Assembly: GCF_050003625.1 (NCBI RefSeq) | Contig: NC_134398.1 | Location: 83,074,983 to 83,138,982, forward strand | Length of the DNA: 64,000 nt | Direction: 5' to 3' | DNA from: Haematobia irritans | Taxonomy: Eukaryota > Arthropoda > Insecta > Diptera > Muscidae | Shown here: positions 22,771-57,406 of the stretch, piece after piece | How the letters are laid out: each line of letters opens with the position of its first letter | Numbering within the stretch: the stretch's first letter is position 1 | The notes under the pieces: generated by a model | Databases searched by the model: none | Told to the model about the DNA's origin: nothing | The model's input: only the letters and a program-made list of their open reading frames with translations | Program-made: the position numbers and the translations under genes

Positions 22771-23192
22771 GTTGTTTTGATCTCAGCTTAAAACCATTGC
22801 GTAGACTAAACTGCAAGAGTAGCTTAACCAACAGAGGAAAAGTATATTTGTCAAATTTATTTGGGCAAGATGGTTGGATGGACAGCCGATTCGGAATTAC
22901 GACATTCCTCATCAGCATCCTCTACTTGCAGTAAAACTATCAATCAATTATCAGAATAAATTCGTGTAATTTACTAAACCCAATGTAAATTACACTCGAA
23001 CTTCCTGAAAAAAGGTTTTCGATAGTCGGCTTTGCCTAAAATAAATTTTATACAAATATTGACTTTTCCTTTGCCAAAGTCAAATTATCGGTTTGAGTGC
23101 AAATACATTTGACACATATACTTTTCCTCTGTTGGTTAAGCTACTCTTGTAATTAATTCAAAGCATTGGTTTTAAGCTGAGATCAAAACAAC
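22771..23192 (-). mobile_element. Penelope pseudo-LTR with 85-nt inverted repeats
   Basis: Arms 22771-22855 and 23107-23192 are inverted copies (GTTGTTTTGATCTCAGCTTA outermost; AAGAGTAGCTTAACCAACAG further in). The core matches, in the same order, the fragment at 41391-41690: hairpin, ATTGATTGATAGTTTTACTG, then the hammerhead motif. It immediately precedes the GIY-YIG frame on the same strand. Confidence 0.65.
22865..22929 (-). ncRNA. Hammerhead-ribozyme-like motif, mutated copy
   Basis: Minus strand: GCAAG/CTTGC outer stem I, internal loop TAGA/AACCAT, GGATG/CATCC inner stem I, CTGATGA core, stem II GGAAT/ATTCC with a 6-nt loop, then GAA. Position 15.1 is U instead of A, so the pair with U16.1 is lost. 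Predicted cleavage would be between 22881 and 22880. Layout is that of Penelope minimal type I hammerheads. Probably weak or dead. Confidence 0.6.
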
Positions 23193-23199
23193 AAAAATG

Positions 23200-25107
23200 A
23201 TTGAGAAACAAACCAACAATAAAAAAACGAACAAATTTTCCTTCCTGTAAAGATACTCATTTTTAAGTCGAATCACTTAACTATAAGGACAAAACGACTT
23301 TATTTTAGCGACTTTTGAACAAAGAAAACATATTTATATCAGAGAAATGATTAAATTCCTGGAAGAACTAAAAAACATGAAAACGATTCGGTACACTCGT
23401 ATATACAGGTACACAACAAATATTGAAGAAGATGGATCTAGAAAAGGGGAAAAATTCTAAGGATAGTTGGAGAGTAATGATGGTATTATATGAACTCTGT
23501 TTTGTTTTTTTTTTTTCTTTCAATTTCCGTATTTTATTTTTTTTCATGTATGTTTTCTAAATGAGACATTCTCTTTTTTAAATAAATTTTATAAATTTGA
23601 TTTTTGCTTTTAATTAAATAATTTGTTTAAATTTAACCTAAGCTCTAATTGCGAATTTCACAACCATATGGCTTCAATTTATATTACAACTTTGCTAATT
23701 ACACTTTTTAATTATATTTTTTCTTTGTTTGAATTTTAGAATGAGTAGTGAAATATTTATGAATAAAAAAACATAAAAATTCAAACGTCAATAAATATTA
23801 AGTAAACAATTAACTAATTCTATATATGTATATCAACATTTACGTTTGTATGTATATTACAATTGATTCTAGTTTTTTTTTTGTTCTATACGTGTATAAT
23901 ATTTGGTATAGTATTAAGTTTTTTTTTTTTTATTATTTTCATACTTATACTACATGATAATGGAGGACGAAAGTGGAGGACGATAGAAAATTGAGAGACT
24001 TTAGTTTCATTTCATTGCATTTGTTTTTCTATTATATTTAATTAATATTTATTTATTTTTTTTTCTTTTTTGGTTGCAATAAGCCCAGTTGGAAAATGAA
24101 ATCATTTGTTGATTGGGTTATCAATTCCTGTTTTGTTTTGCGTTTTTTTTTCTAAGAATTATTAAATAGGATTTGACAAAATTTTACATAATATTGTGAT
24201 GATGAATTATAGTCGGTCTATGATTATCTTAAGCCTCCCTTAACATTATTTAGATTAAAATAAAAGTGAAACCGTCATTTTGGTAAAGCCTCGGTGGGCA
24301 TTTAACGAAAATTAACTGGGATTGAATGGACGAATTTTCGCCAAATTTGGTTTTTGGTATTAAATCGCGAGCTATGTTGTAAGTGTTTGTAACGGTACTT
24401 AATCTCTATGAAGTCGAAATCGTAATTTTCCATTGAAAATAATAAATTTTAATACAAATTTAAATTAAAAAAATCAAATAAATCGTATAAATTATATGTC
24501 CTTTAACCACATTGTCCACGAATTGTAAAAAAATACAAACTAAAATTTGGGAATAAAAAAATTGATTTGAATTAATTTACACATTTTATATTTGCTATAT
24601 TGTTTTTCAAAAAAATGTTAAAACATTAAATAAAAGTGACAGCTTGGCTGAAAAATAATATTCTGAAAAATGTTGGTCATGCTCCGAAATTTTACTATAC
24701 AAAGCTCCGCTATATTATTATTTAGTTCTTTATTTTTTATTTTTAATATTATTTTAAATGGGTGTTTAATGTTATGTTGTTATTGTGTCGTTGCTTTGTA
24801 CCATCTAATAAGATCAAAAATATGAAAGAATACTAAATATTTCAATAAAATTCATCCCAGCAAAAGGTGGAAATCACCAACGAAACTTCGGATGTCATTT
24901 CGATTGAAATACGTTCTACTCAATGTAATTATCCAATTATATTTCCAATTTATATTTATTTATGTTACCATGACGTTAACAAATGGGGAAACTCGACTAG
25001 TACAAAAAGCAATGTGAGTGTCAGAAAACGAATGCGATCTACCGCAACCCATCAATCTACGAAAACAACCACTCAAATTATTTACCTCATGTCTCAGCAG
25101 AGTTATT
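23200..25107. other. AT-rich low-copy DNA, no gene seen
   Basis: Long T and A runs, mostly unlike other parts of the window. It may include the 3' UTR or flank of the minus-strand gene that ends at 33285, but no polyadenylation site can be fixed from sequence alone. 23233-23290 is an E2-like tail. Confidence 0.35.
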
Positions 25108-25400
25108 TGCACGGTTGCCGCAGTTGGTAGAATTCTACAAAAAATGGTTGAAGTTTTGGTAGATTTTCAATATTTTATAGAAATAAAATTTTGACAAATT
25201 TTCTATAGAAATAAAATTTTGACAAATTTTCTATAGAAATAAAATTTTGACAAATTTTCTATAGAAATAAAATATTGACAAAAATTTGAGCAAATACTAA
25301 TTTTTTTTAAATTTGGTAGATTTTTGGTAAATTTTTCTTAAAATTTTGGTAGATTTTTTTTTGGCACGAGTGGAAACCGTGGTAATTTGGCACTCTCTCA
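25108..25400. repeat. Inverted relative of the 20448-20745 element
   Basis: GTTGCCGCAGTTGGTAGAAT, then four units with TTTCTATAGAAATAAAATTT, then AAACCGTGGTAATTTGGCA. Same modules as at 20448-20745 in reverse. Confidence 0.6.
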
Positions 25401-25589
25401 ATTTTCTTAAAATGATGCCAACTACTGGTAGTTGTTGTTGAGTGCAATCACACTCAGTGTATTTATACGATCAAACTCGTTTTTTGTTAACCGAGCATTG
25501 CTGCGACGACTATTGGTTTAACACTGCAAACGAATATTGGTAAATACTAGTGGTGTTTTCATTCTTGCACACTTTACGACACTATCACA

Positions 25590-25815
25590 CACAAATCAAG
25601 GCTTCTGGGGCTATTCTGACCCAAAACACACACTTGTGCCAAATTTGAAGTCGATTGGACTAAAACTGCGACCTAAACTTTGATCACAAAAATGTGTTCA
25701 CATACAGACGGACATGGCTAGATCGACCCAGGGGCCGGCCCTGAGCAATATTGCCAAAGACACCATATGTCTATCTCGTCTCCTTCGGAGTGTTGCAAAA
25801 ATATGCACTAACTTA
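25590..25815 (-). repeat. M2 5'-part fragment
   Basis: Reverse of the M2 head: TTGTGCCAAATTTGAAGTCG, ACAGACGGACATGGCTAGA, TATCTCGTCTCCTTCGGAGT. Confidence 0.7.
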
Positions 25816-26148
25816 TAATCTCGAAAATGCAATGCACCGCATGAGGGAACAGGTTTTCAACGAAAATAAGAGAGGAGAAATATTATAACCGAAGGAAGTA
25901 TGGAGAAATGCCAGATAGGGCTGTAAGTGAATGTTAACGTGAATTTACGTAGATACGACCAAGTGCGTTGAAGATATTTAGTTGGTTAGGTTAAGTCCAT
26001 CCACGATTTTGGCCACACCATAATTTATGTTTGACGGCATAATCGATACAGCATCCTGTTAATGTCAGCAGCCTCCTTACGTTACGAGGTCCGCCAGATA
26101 TCTGAAACTATGTGCGCCTCACACTAAAACCAAGAGAACATCAGCGAA
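25816..26148. other. Unassigned low-copy DNA
   Basis: Less AT-rich than its surroundings, without a long open frame or shared repeat. Confidence 0.35.
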
Positions 26149-26741
26149 TACAATAATGAAATTAGTCAGAATTAGTACGACATGGCAGTAACCCAGGGAA
26201 GAGCAACAAGGCCAATTGATTTTCGGATTTACTAACAATATCAGAACTTATACGCCAAGGTTGGAACTTCAGCATACACTGACTCAAAAAAGTCTCCGTA
26301 CAGAAAATTTTTGTTTTTATAAAACGATATAGTGTCAACAAATAATAAATATAGCAAACAAGTGATTGCATTCAATAGCACTATATTAGCGCGAACCGGC
26401 NNNNNNNNNNNNNNNNNNNNNNNNNNNNNNNNNNNNNNNNNNNNNNNNNNNNNNNNNNNNNNNNNNNNNNNNNNNNNNNNNNNNNNNNNNNNNNNNNNNN
26501 TACAATAATGAAATTAGTCAGAATTAGTACGACATGGCAGTAACCCAGGGAAGAGCAACAAGGCCAATTGATTTTCGGATTTACTAACAATATCAGAACT
26601 TATACGCCAAGGTTGGAACTTCAGCATACACTGACTCAAAAAAGAAAATTTTTGTTTTTATAAAACGATATAGTGTCAACAAATAATAAATATAGCAAAA
26701 AAGTGATTGCATTCAATAGCACTATATTAGCGCGAACCGGC
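26149..26741. other. Assembly gap (100 N) flanked by a direct duplication
   Basis: 26149-26400 and 26501-26741 are the same sequence except that the second lacks 11 nt (GTCTCCGTACA, about 26296-26306). The 100-N run at 26401-26500 is a standard unknown-size gap. Probably unmerged contig ends or two haplotypes. Confidence 0.9.
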
Positions 26742-28389
<1,648 letters not shown>

Positions 28390-28397
28390 ATTTGGAT

Positions 28398-28989
28398 TAG
28401 GGCTGTCATTCGGGATCGATTTTTATAAATCCCGGTATTCGGTATTTCAAAATACCGGGACCTCGGATTTTTTTCGGGATTCTTTAAATAGTTTTAGTAC
28501 TAACAATCTACAACGCCAAAAAATATTGTATATTAAACCATTTTAGTTTAATTAAATTTGATTTAAAAACAATTATATACGGCCGTAAGTTCGGTCAGGC
28601 CGAATCTAATGTACCCTCCACCATGGATTGCGTAGAAACTTCTACGAAAGACTGTCACTGAATCAGATGAATTTTGGTCTTCCAAGAGGTTCCGGAGGTC
28701 AAATCTGGTGATCGGTTTATACGGAGGCTATATATAATTATTGACCGATATTTTTTCGTGATTCGTGATTTTTGCACAGTTGTTAGAGACCATATACTTA
28801 CATCATGTACCAAATTTCAGCCGGATCGGATGAAATTTGCTTCACTTAGAGGCTCCGCAAACCAAATCGGGGGATCGGTTTATATGGGGGCTATATATAA
28901 TTATGGACCGATATTTTTTCGTGATTCCGGGATTCAAAATAAAAAATCCCGGAATTTCAGGACGGGATTTATCCCGGATGACAGCCCTA
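28398..28989. mobile_element. hAT-like MITE with M1 fragment inside
   Basis: Inverted ends TAGGGCTGTCATTCGGGAT / ATCCCGGATGACAGCCCTA, flanked by ATTTGGAT (28390-28397) and ATTTGAAT (28990-28997), an 8-bp duplication with one mismatch. End sequence and duplication length fit hAT. The interior repeats AATCCCGG/CCGGGATT and holds an M1 piece. Confidence 0.75.
28574..28915 (-). repeat. M1 fragment nested in the hAT-like MITE
   Basis: ATATACGGCCGTAAGTTCGG starts it (the M1 3' end reversed), then GTACCCTCCACCATGGATTG and two 151-nt-type monomers. The ORF of 116 codons here is repeat translation. Confidence 0.7.
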
Positions 28990-28997
28990 ATTTGAAT

Positions 28998-29921
28998 GTT
29001 TTGTTTTTAATAGTTCCAGCATAGTTTCAATGTATTCTTAAGCCATCAGGTGCCTTTCAAGGGCTCAGCAAAATGCCAAAAGATATTAGTTGTGCTCCTT
29101 TACTCGTAGTAAAAGTGGTAGTAAGCAAAGGAATACACCTATTTTAGTTTGACATTGTTCTGAGGTGTTGTTATTTTTGTATCAGTACCTTTGGTAATTG
29201 TATCATGGTTGCAAACAAATTATTTTTTGTATGTAAATATTTATTATTGTCATTTTATTATTGCTACATCTTAACCTTTTTTAAACGAATATTTATTAAA
29301 ATAATTTTTATTAACATATAACAAATGGTTTTATGAATCAATAATATCTGCTGCACAGAAAAAGTCCTTTGTTAAATTATTGTGAAATTTAAATTCTATT
29401 GCAAAAAAGTTATTTGTTTGTAGTTAAGTTTTACTATTTTCGTTTTCCTAATTTTCCACAGCCCAGTGAAAAATTTCCTTATCCCAAGTATGTCTCAAAA
29501 ATTTTATGAACTAAGCCTGGATATTAAGTTCAATTGCCCTACATTCTCAAAAATAGTAAGAACCACTGTGTGGTTTAAATGATCATGATTTGGTGCCAAT
29601 GATTTGTTTATTTACTTTCAGTTAATTTTCTCTTCTATGAGAGGGTGAAATTTCTTAAATTGTAGTTTAAAAATATAAAACATCATTATTTTTTTTTTGT
29701 TTCAATGCTATAGTGCAAGAAAAAATGTCTTCATCACACTTTTTATTTCTCATTTGAACGCTCATTCGCGATGCATTGCTAGGCCTTGGATCAAAGATGT
29801 TTCTTTGAACCCTCACAATTTTAATAAAAAGCTTCTTCAGCATTTCTCTAAGTTAAATTAAACCTACCGTAACAGTTGTCACTAACAACTTTAATTTTAT
29901 CGCATTTAAGTTAAAATAAAA
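28998..29921. other. Unassigned AT-rich DNA
   Basis: No gene or shared repeat recognised. Confidence 0.35.
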
Positions 29922-29923
29922 TA

Positions 29924-30601
29924 CAGTGAAACCTCTCAAACGTGGACACTCTGAAAAGCGGATACCTCCCAAACATGGACAGTTGTCAGGGGACGTTTGA
30001 AAGGAACGAATTGTTACGTTCCGGTGACGAATTTTTCGCCAAAAATAAGCTAACGTAACATTTCATTCCGGTGATGAATGTTTCGTCATTGCGATGAATT
30101 GTAATTCATGAACATATTGAGATCCCATAGATCACTATATTACGTCCAGATGATGAAAGTATTTCATCTATGCGATTATATTTTTTGTATCTGCGATTAT
30201 TCATTCAAAATTCAAATCTCCTTCGTCTTCGCTACAAACGCGATCGTCACAATGATGAATGCTTTTCCTAAATTTGACGTAATCCATTCATCAATATGAT
30301 GTAATCGATTCATCAATATGATGTAAACCGTTCATAAATTTGATGTAATATATTCATCAATTTTGTGGTAAGGGACAAATTTATATTAATTAATGGACGG
30401 GTATTATTATATTCGTCCACTCGATAATATCAATTCGTTTACATTGCGAACATTTCCGTCCTTATCACAAATTTGACTTATATTGGTGAATAAATTACAT
30501 CAAATTGATAAATGGATTATCAGAAACATTTCCTACGACACTTTTAATAAACAACCATACTGTTGGACAATATTTAGGCGACTGTATCAGAGGTTTCACT
30601 G
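29924..30601. mobile_element. pogo/Tc1-type MITE (CAGTGAAACCTCT ends) with internal tandem repeat
   Basis: Inverted ends CAGTGAAACCTCTCAAAC / GATACAGAGG-type with CAGTGAAACCTCT intact at both termini, flanked by TA. About 30250-30365 holds four 27-28-nt units built on TTCATCAATATGATGTAATC. No ORF of substance. Confidence 0.7.
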
Positions 30602-30689
30602 TAATTAGTTTTTATTAGGGAAAGTGCGTTTTGAAATTTTAGTTCACATTATTATTAAGTGAACAAATATATATTTGAATATTAAAAAG

Positions 30690-31235
30690 GGGTTAGTAGC
30701 CAGTGCAGTCACTTCGATTTTGAACCACTTTCTTCATCCTGTTTAGGATATTGGAGATCAATATTTGGCATGTTTCTGGTTGAATTTCATACCAACGTTT
30801 TTTTATTGAATTTAAATGGAGCCAGATCAATAAATTAAAGCAATTCTATCTAAACCGGGGTTTTGACCAATGACAACCCCAAACCAATGACATTTCTCGG
30901 TTCGGTTGCATAACGTCTTGTACATTACATTGCATTACACATTATTGAAACTTGTTTAGTTTTTTACGATGTCTACGAATAGACTTAGTGCTAATTACAT
31001 TTTCTATTTGGGCAGCAATAGCTTTGGAAGAGTTTAAAGGACCCTTTTTGGAGTTTAATCGATGTGTCGCGCAGTAGTCCAACATGTTTTTTGAGTGAGA
31101 ACGCCGAGCGTTCTGGAATTTTTTCCAGTTTAATGCATTTTGAACAAATTCTACAGAACGCCCTGTACTTTGTGATATTTCTTTTAAAGATTTACCTTCA
31201 TCCTGTAGGTTCTCTACTATAGTTGGCTCATCTGT
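30690..31235 (-). pseudogene. Tc1-like transposase, deleted copy
   Basis: Minus strand: EPTIVENLQDEGKSLKEISQ, then STGRSVEFVQNAL and a second DNA-binding segment ending STKSIRRHRKKLNKF (typical Tc1 paired domain). After a deletion removing the catalytic core, C-terminal scraps resembling W..IQPETCQILISNIL.RMKKVV remain. Frameshifted, non-functional. Confidence 0.65.
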
Positions 31236-31239
31236 AGAA

Positions 31240-31515
31240 TAATGTGTGTTTATACACCAAAAACATCTGATTCAATCACGAAATTAATTGATCCAATTAA
31301 TTTTTTAATTGAAATGTCTTCAATCACAGAAATGATAGTATTAATTAAAAAAATAATTGAAAGTCAATTAAACATTTAATTGATAAAATAAAAAAATTAA
31401 TTGATTGATACAATAAAAACATTATTTGATTGATACAAAAAAAAATTAATTGAATATTTTTAAAACTCAATTAAGACTTTAATTGGAAAAAATTTTCGTG
31501 AACATTTTTTCTGTG
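31240..31515. repeat. TTAATTGA-periodic repeat
   Basis: AATTAATTGATCCAATTAAT, TTTAATTGAAATGTCTTCAA and similar blocks; ends ACATTTTTTCTGTGTACC. Confidence 0.65.
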
Positions 31516-32976
<1,461 letters not shown>

Positions 32977-33284
32977 TTAATAGCCTACTACGATTGGATT
33001 GCATGAATGTTATTGTTTTAGTCGAGTAAGCGAACCTTAATATAAATTTCTTACATTTTTCATTGAGCAATAGATTTTAATAAATATAACTTTAAGTGTA
33101 ATGCTTTTAGAAATCTCTTAATATTATAGATGTCTCGGACGAGATATAATGTGTATATGAGTGTTTGCTGAGGACAGACGATGTATATGTTTATGGAAGA
33201 GGGGAAATGATGATGACAAGGCTTAAGTTTGATTTTTCTTTTCAATTTTCATGTTGACCCGTAATGGAATTATCCACGTTCGAT

Positions 33285-53364
<20,080 letters not shown>

Positions 53365-53881
53365 TGGGGTTTATATTTTTGTTTAGTTTGCTAATGGCAG
53401 GAATCGTATCCAGTCTCTTTCACCCCTCCTCCGCCTATAAAACAAATTCCTCGCCTGCTTTTTTCTCTTCTCTTCTCTACTCTAACTGGCTCACTATCCC
53501 CGTGCTTGTCTTGCAAAGCTCAGCTTACAATCACCCCAGTAGAACAATAGAATATCGCTTATCCATTGAATTCGATTCCCTTGGTATGCTAGTTTCTGAG
53601 CCATTCATTTGTTCTCTTTGTACTGTTCATGCACTGAGAACAATCCTTTGACGTTGCTCTTCAACTTTGACCTTGTTTTTATGACAAATGTTCTGTTCGA
53701 TTGTATTCTTTCGAATGTTTTCAATGCAGATGCATTCACATGAATATTTCAGTGGATGACAATGGATGTGCCATATATTTGTGTCAAGCCGCATTTGTTC
53801 CTCTGAAGGATGATTGGATAACTCCTTGAATACAATCGCCTATTAATTGGCACAGCCACGCACAATGTCTCCTTTATGCAC
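53365..53881 (-). other. 5' UTR part of the first coding exon of the DPP10-like gene
   Basis: Upstream of the start codon on the minus strand, the first strong acceptor is the pyrimidine-rich tract ending TTTTTTCAG just above 53881. This suggests the first coding exon carries about 517 nt of leader and that a further non-coding exon lies upstream. The sequence is not repeat-like and is CT-rich in blocks. No TATA or initiator is claimed. Confidence 0.45.
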
Positions 53882-54140
53882 CTGAAAAAACAACAAAAAG
53901 TGGGATATTATAAGCATGTTTTCACAATATGCAATTTGCAAGAATGATGTTAAGATTGGCTCTCTCACGTTTTTGTTTTATTTCCGGTGGGTATTCAATA
54001 AATTCCTCCCCTTATTCTAATTTTTTCAAAAGAATATAACACTTCGTTCTTAATGTAGACTTCAGATTGGAACACAGAAATATCGCTAAATAGCATTGAA
54101 AAATATGTTGGTGTTTTATCTAAGATCTTGATATTAAGTA
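53882..54140. other. Upstream flank or 5' intron of the DPP10-like gene
   Basis: No element or coding region seen. It precedes (on the minus strand) the acceptor assigned to the first coding exon. Confidence 0.35.
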
Positions 54141-54693
54141 CCCAGCAAAAAAGTTTGGAAGTTCTTCCAAAGGCACAACTTTAAAATCACTTCCAGAAGA
54201 TGCACTCACAATGATGTTCTTTACTTTAACTACCCATGATGTTCTTTTAATTCAATTTTTTATAACTTAGTTTTTTCATACTTTTAATGGGTAATTTTAA
54301 CTTTTTTTGTTTCAAATAGGTTAAAAACAGAGTAAGAATTCATAAAATGGTACAAATCACTTAAATTTTGTCGAAAAAAGTGCTAAATCCAATCTGAAAA
54401 AATTGAGAATTTTTGAAAATATTTGAGGTCAAACGTTTCCGACAAGCGTTAGAATCCATTAAAAATTATAAAAAATTATTTATTTGACAAAATATCACAG
54501 AATTGTTAATTTACACCCAAAACATTGAATTCGGATCACACCTAAAGAAGTGATGCAAACTCAGTGCAACGGCTGTTGAAATGGAGGACTTCCGTCCTAT
54601 GACAAGCCCATGTTAAATTCATCGCTTCTGCGTCAATTTTGCACCACTTCCGGATCCAAAAAGAACTTTTTTGGCGACACTTTTTTTGCTGGG
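54141..54693 (+). mobile_element. CCCAGC-ended MITE, copy 3 (uninterrupted)
   Basis: 553 nt from CCCAGCAAAAAAGTTTGGAA to CTTTTTTTGCTGGG. Serves as the empty site for the Mutator-like insertion at 48805. Contains CACTTCCGGATCCAAAAAGA, also in the other copies. Confidence 0.85.
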
Positions 54694-54729
54694 TCCTTTA
54701 AATGCCAAGTGGTCTTTTCTTAAACGATA

Positions 54730-55560
54730 AAAATTTCTTTATACACGCAAAGAAAAAAAGAACGTTTGGAAAACGTGTACCGAAAACGTTTTTCTTTTGT
54801 TCTAGTTTTTTGAATTTCTTCGAAAATTTTAAACTTTTATCACCAAAATAATTGGTTTGTTACAAAATTTTTATTTTTGAACCAACAACACAGTCCATTT
54901 CGTTCATATCAAGCACTGTCATTTTCTGACTTTAAGTCGTTAATAAGACACATTTTACTCTTTCATAGTAAAAATTTAATATAGTAGTATGTAATACTGA
55001 ACATCTTTTCGGAATCTTCCAAACATATCTGGAATATATGTAAAGAAAAAACTTTTTGGTGTTGGTCGAAGCAGGGATCGAACCCAGGACCCTTGGTATG
55101 CAAGGCAGACGTACCAACCAAGCTCCACGGTGCCCAACTAAATGTATGTTTCTGTTAAATAAAATTTGTTTAATGGGCTCGTGGGCGCCACAAACTATGC
55201 TATATAAATATAACTTATAACGATAATTGTCTATTGATGGCAATAACAGCTACGTACCCCAGAGGATAGTGTGTTGGCTTAAAAATTGCATGGTCCGCGG
55301 TTCGATTCTTCGTCCAGGCGTAAGGTAAGATTTAAAAAATTTATAAAATCGAATAATTTCTTCTACATTGTTTGTATTATAGAAAAAGGTGCTAAGAACA
55401 AAAAAACCTCGTGTAAGTGAGAAAGATGTGAGGGAAAATGCAATTAGCCAGAAAAGATTGTTTTTTGAGTTAGTATATATAGTTATGAAATTGTTTTTAC
55501 ATCCTGGAAAAGAATAAACGTTTATCACAAAAAGTTTATACTTTTCTTCCAAATAGACTT
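54730..55560 (-). mobile_element. E1-related composite with both tRNA-like modules
   Basis: 54735-54900 starts ACACGCAAAGAAAAAAAGAA. Then module 2 reversed (55061-55138, B-box GATCGAACCC) and module 1 forward (55246-55320, GGTCCGCGGTTCGATTCTTC). This is the E1 pair in reverse orientation, diverged. Confidence 0.6.
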
Positions 55561-56400
55561 CCTTACAGCGAAAAGCAAATGAGAAATGATCTTTGTTTTT
55601 TAAATGAATATTTTTGAAAATTCAATTAAAATTTTAATTGGCAACATTTTGGTGCCAATTTTTTCTGTGTGTTGTTAGGTTGTGAAAAACAGTCAACAGC
55701 TGAATGATTGACATTGCTGAAAAGAACTAAATGAAACGAAGAACCGATATAAAGGAACTAGTTCCTCTGACGAAATGAAACGAAAAATACCAATCCTTTT
55801 TGGTGAACGAAATTGCCCAAAACTACGGACAGCGATGAAAACATTGAAAGTGGTACGAATTTTTGGTACGGAGGAACGATTCGAAACAAAGAGTTCCTAT
55901 GTTCAAAAGGAATGTTATATCCGAATCACTACACTGAATAACTGTTGTCGTGAGGCCAAAGATTTCATGTCTTTAAAATCCGAATGCGAATTTTGCTCTG
56001 GTATAAAGTTTTTTTCCTTGTCCGAAAATCGATAAACTTTTCAATGAAAACGTTGTCCTTATAATTAAGTGACTTAAGACTGGGTATCTTTACATGAAAG
56101 AAAATTTTGTTTGACTACGGTCAACTTGGCTTTTATAATTCTGAAAATTAATGAAACCATCTTTCAGTTTGATTACTTTTGGTATCTTCACTACAAAGCA
56201 AAACGCTTTATTCAGACACGTTTTTTTATTTTTGCTTGAAACATAGCAACATTTTTACTTCAAGTCGAGTCAGAATTTGGAAATTTAAGTTGTCGTTAAC
56301 ACCTTTTTAAAGCATTTTGATAGCACATGAAGAAAAAAAATGAAAGAACGAATGAAATAAAATGTGGCTTCTAGTTATTTAAAGAAAATGATGTCTTCAA
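55561..56400. other. Unassigned DNA with E2-like tail
   Basis: 55600-55670 ends AATTTTTTCTGTGTGT like other TTAATTGA elements; 56040-56310 resembles E2 reversed (GTCCTTATAATTAAGTGACT). An 86-codon frame at 55775-56035 has no recognisable family. Confidence 0.35.
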
Positions 56401-56473
56401 TGTATTCTTCAATCGCGATATTAATTGATCAAATTAATATTTAATTGAAATATCTTCAATCATAGTATTGATA

Positions 56474-57406
56474 AAGGGTGATTTGTTAAGAGCTTGATAA
56501 CTTTTTTAAAAAAAAAAACGCATAAAATTTGCAAAATCTCATCGGTTCTTTATTTGAAACGTTAGATTGGTCCATGACATTTACTTTTTGAAGATAATTT
56601 CATTTAAATGTTGACCGCGGCTGCGTCTTAGGTGGTCCATTCGGAAAGTCCAATTTTGGGCAACTTTTTCGAGCATTTCGGCCGGAATAGCCCGAATTTC
56701 TTCGGAAATGTTGTCTTCCAAAGCTGGAATAGTTGCTGGCTTATTTCTGTAGACTTTAGACTTGACGTAGCCCCACAAAAAATAGTCTAAAGGCGTCAAA
56801 TCGCATGATCTTGGTGGCCAACTTACCGGTCCATTTCTTGAGATGAATTGTTCTCCGAAGTTTTCCCTCAAAATGGCCATAGAATCGCGAGCTGTGTGGC
56901 ATGTAGCGCCATCTTGTTGAAACCACATGTCAACCAAGTTCAGTTCTTCCATTTTTGGCAACAAAAAGTTTGTTAGCATCGAACGATAGCGATCGCCATT
57001 CACCGTAACGTTGCGTCCAACAGCATCTTTGAAAAAATACGGTCCAATGATTCCACCAGCGTACAAACCACACCAAACAGTGCATTTTTCGGGATGCATG
57101 GGCAGTTCTTGAACGGCTTCTGGTTGCTCTTCACTCCAAATGCGGCAATTTTGCTTATTTACGTAGCCATTCAACCAGAAATGAGCCTCATCGCTGAACA
57201 AAATTTGTCGATAAAAAAGCGGATTTTCTGCCACTGATTTTGGTAATAAAATTCAATGATTTGCAAGCGTTGCTCGTTAGTAAGTCTATTCATGATGAAA
57301 TGTCAAAGCATACTGAGCATCTTTCTCTTTGACACCATGTCTGAAATCCCACGTGATCTGTCAAATACTAATGCATGAAAATCCTAACCTCAAAAGAATC
57401 ACCCTT
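56474..57406 (-). mobile_element. mariner-superfamily element, internally deleted
   Basis: Ends AAGGGTGATTTGTTAAGAG and the inverse of AAGGGTGATTCTTTTGAGG, flanked by TA. 933 nt. Recent-looking: it interrupts a TTAATTGA repeat and keeps a long catalytic frame. Confidence 0.8.
56581..57285 (-). pseudogene. mariner-like transposase lacking most of the DNA-binding domain
   Basis: The first codons (MNRLTNEQRLQIIEFYYQN, from 57285) are followed by a deletion and frame change, then an open frame of 217 codons with the catalytic domain: ILFSDEAHFW (Asp15 of the frame), WFQQDGATCHTA (Asp108), WPPRSCDLTPLDYFLWGYVK (Asp145), ending EIIFKK. By my count 36 residues separate the last two Asp, between the DD34D mariner and DD37D classes. 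It hydrolyses/joins DNA ends in intact relatives; here the HTH domain is gone. Confidence 0.85.

Noticed and set aside
55775..56035. 86-codon plus-strand open frame
   Set aside because: No recognisable domain, lies in E2-like repeat surroundings.
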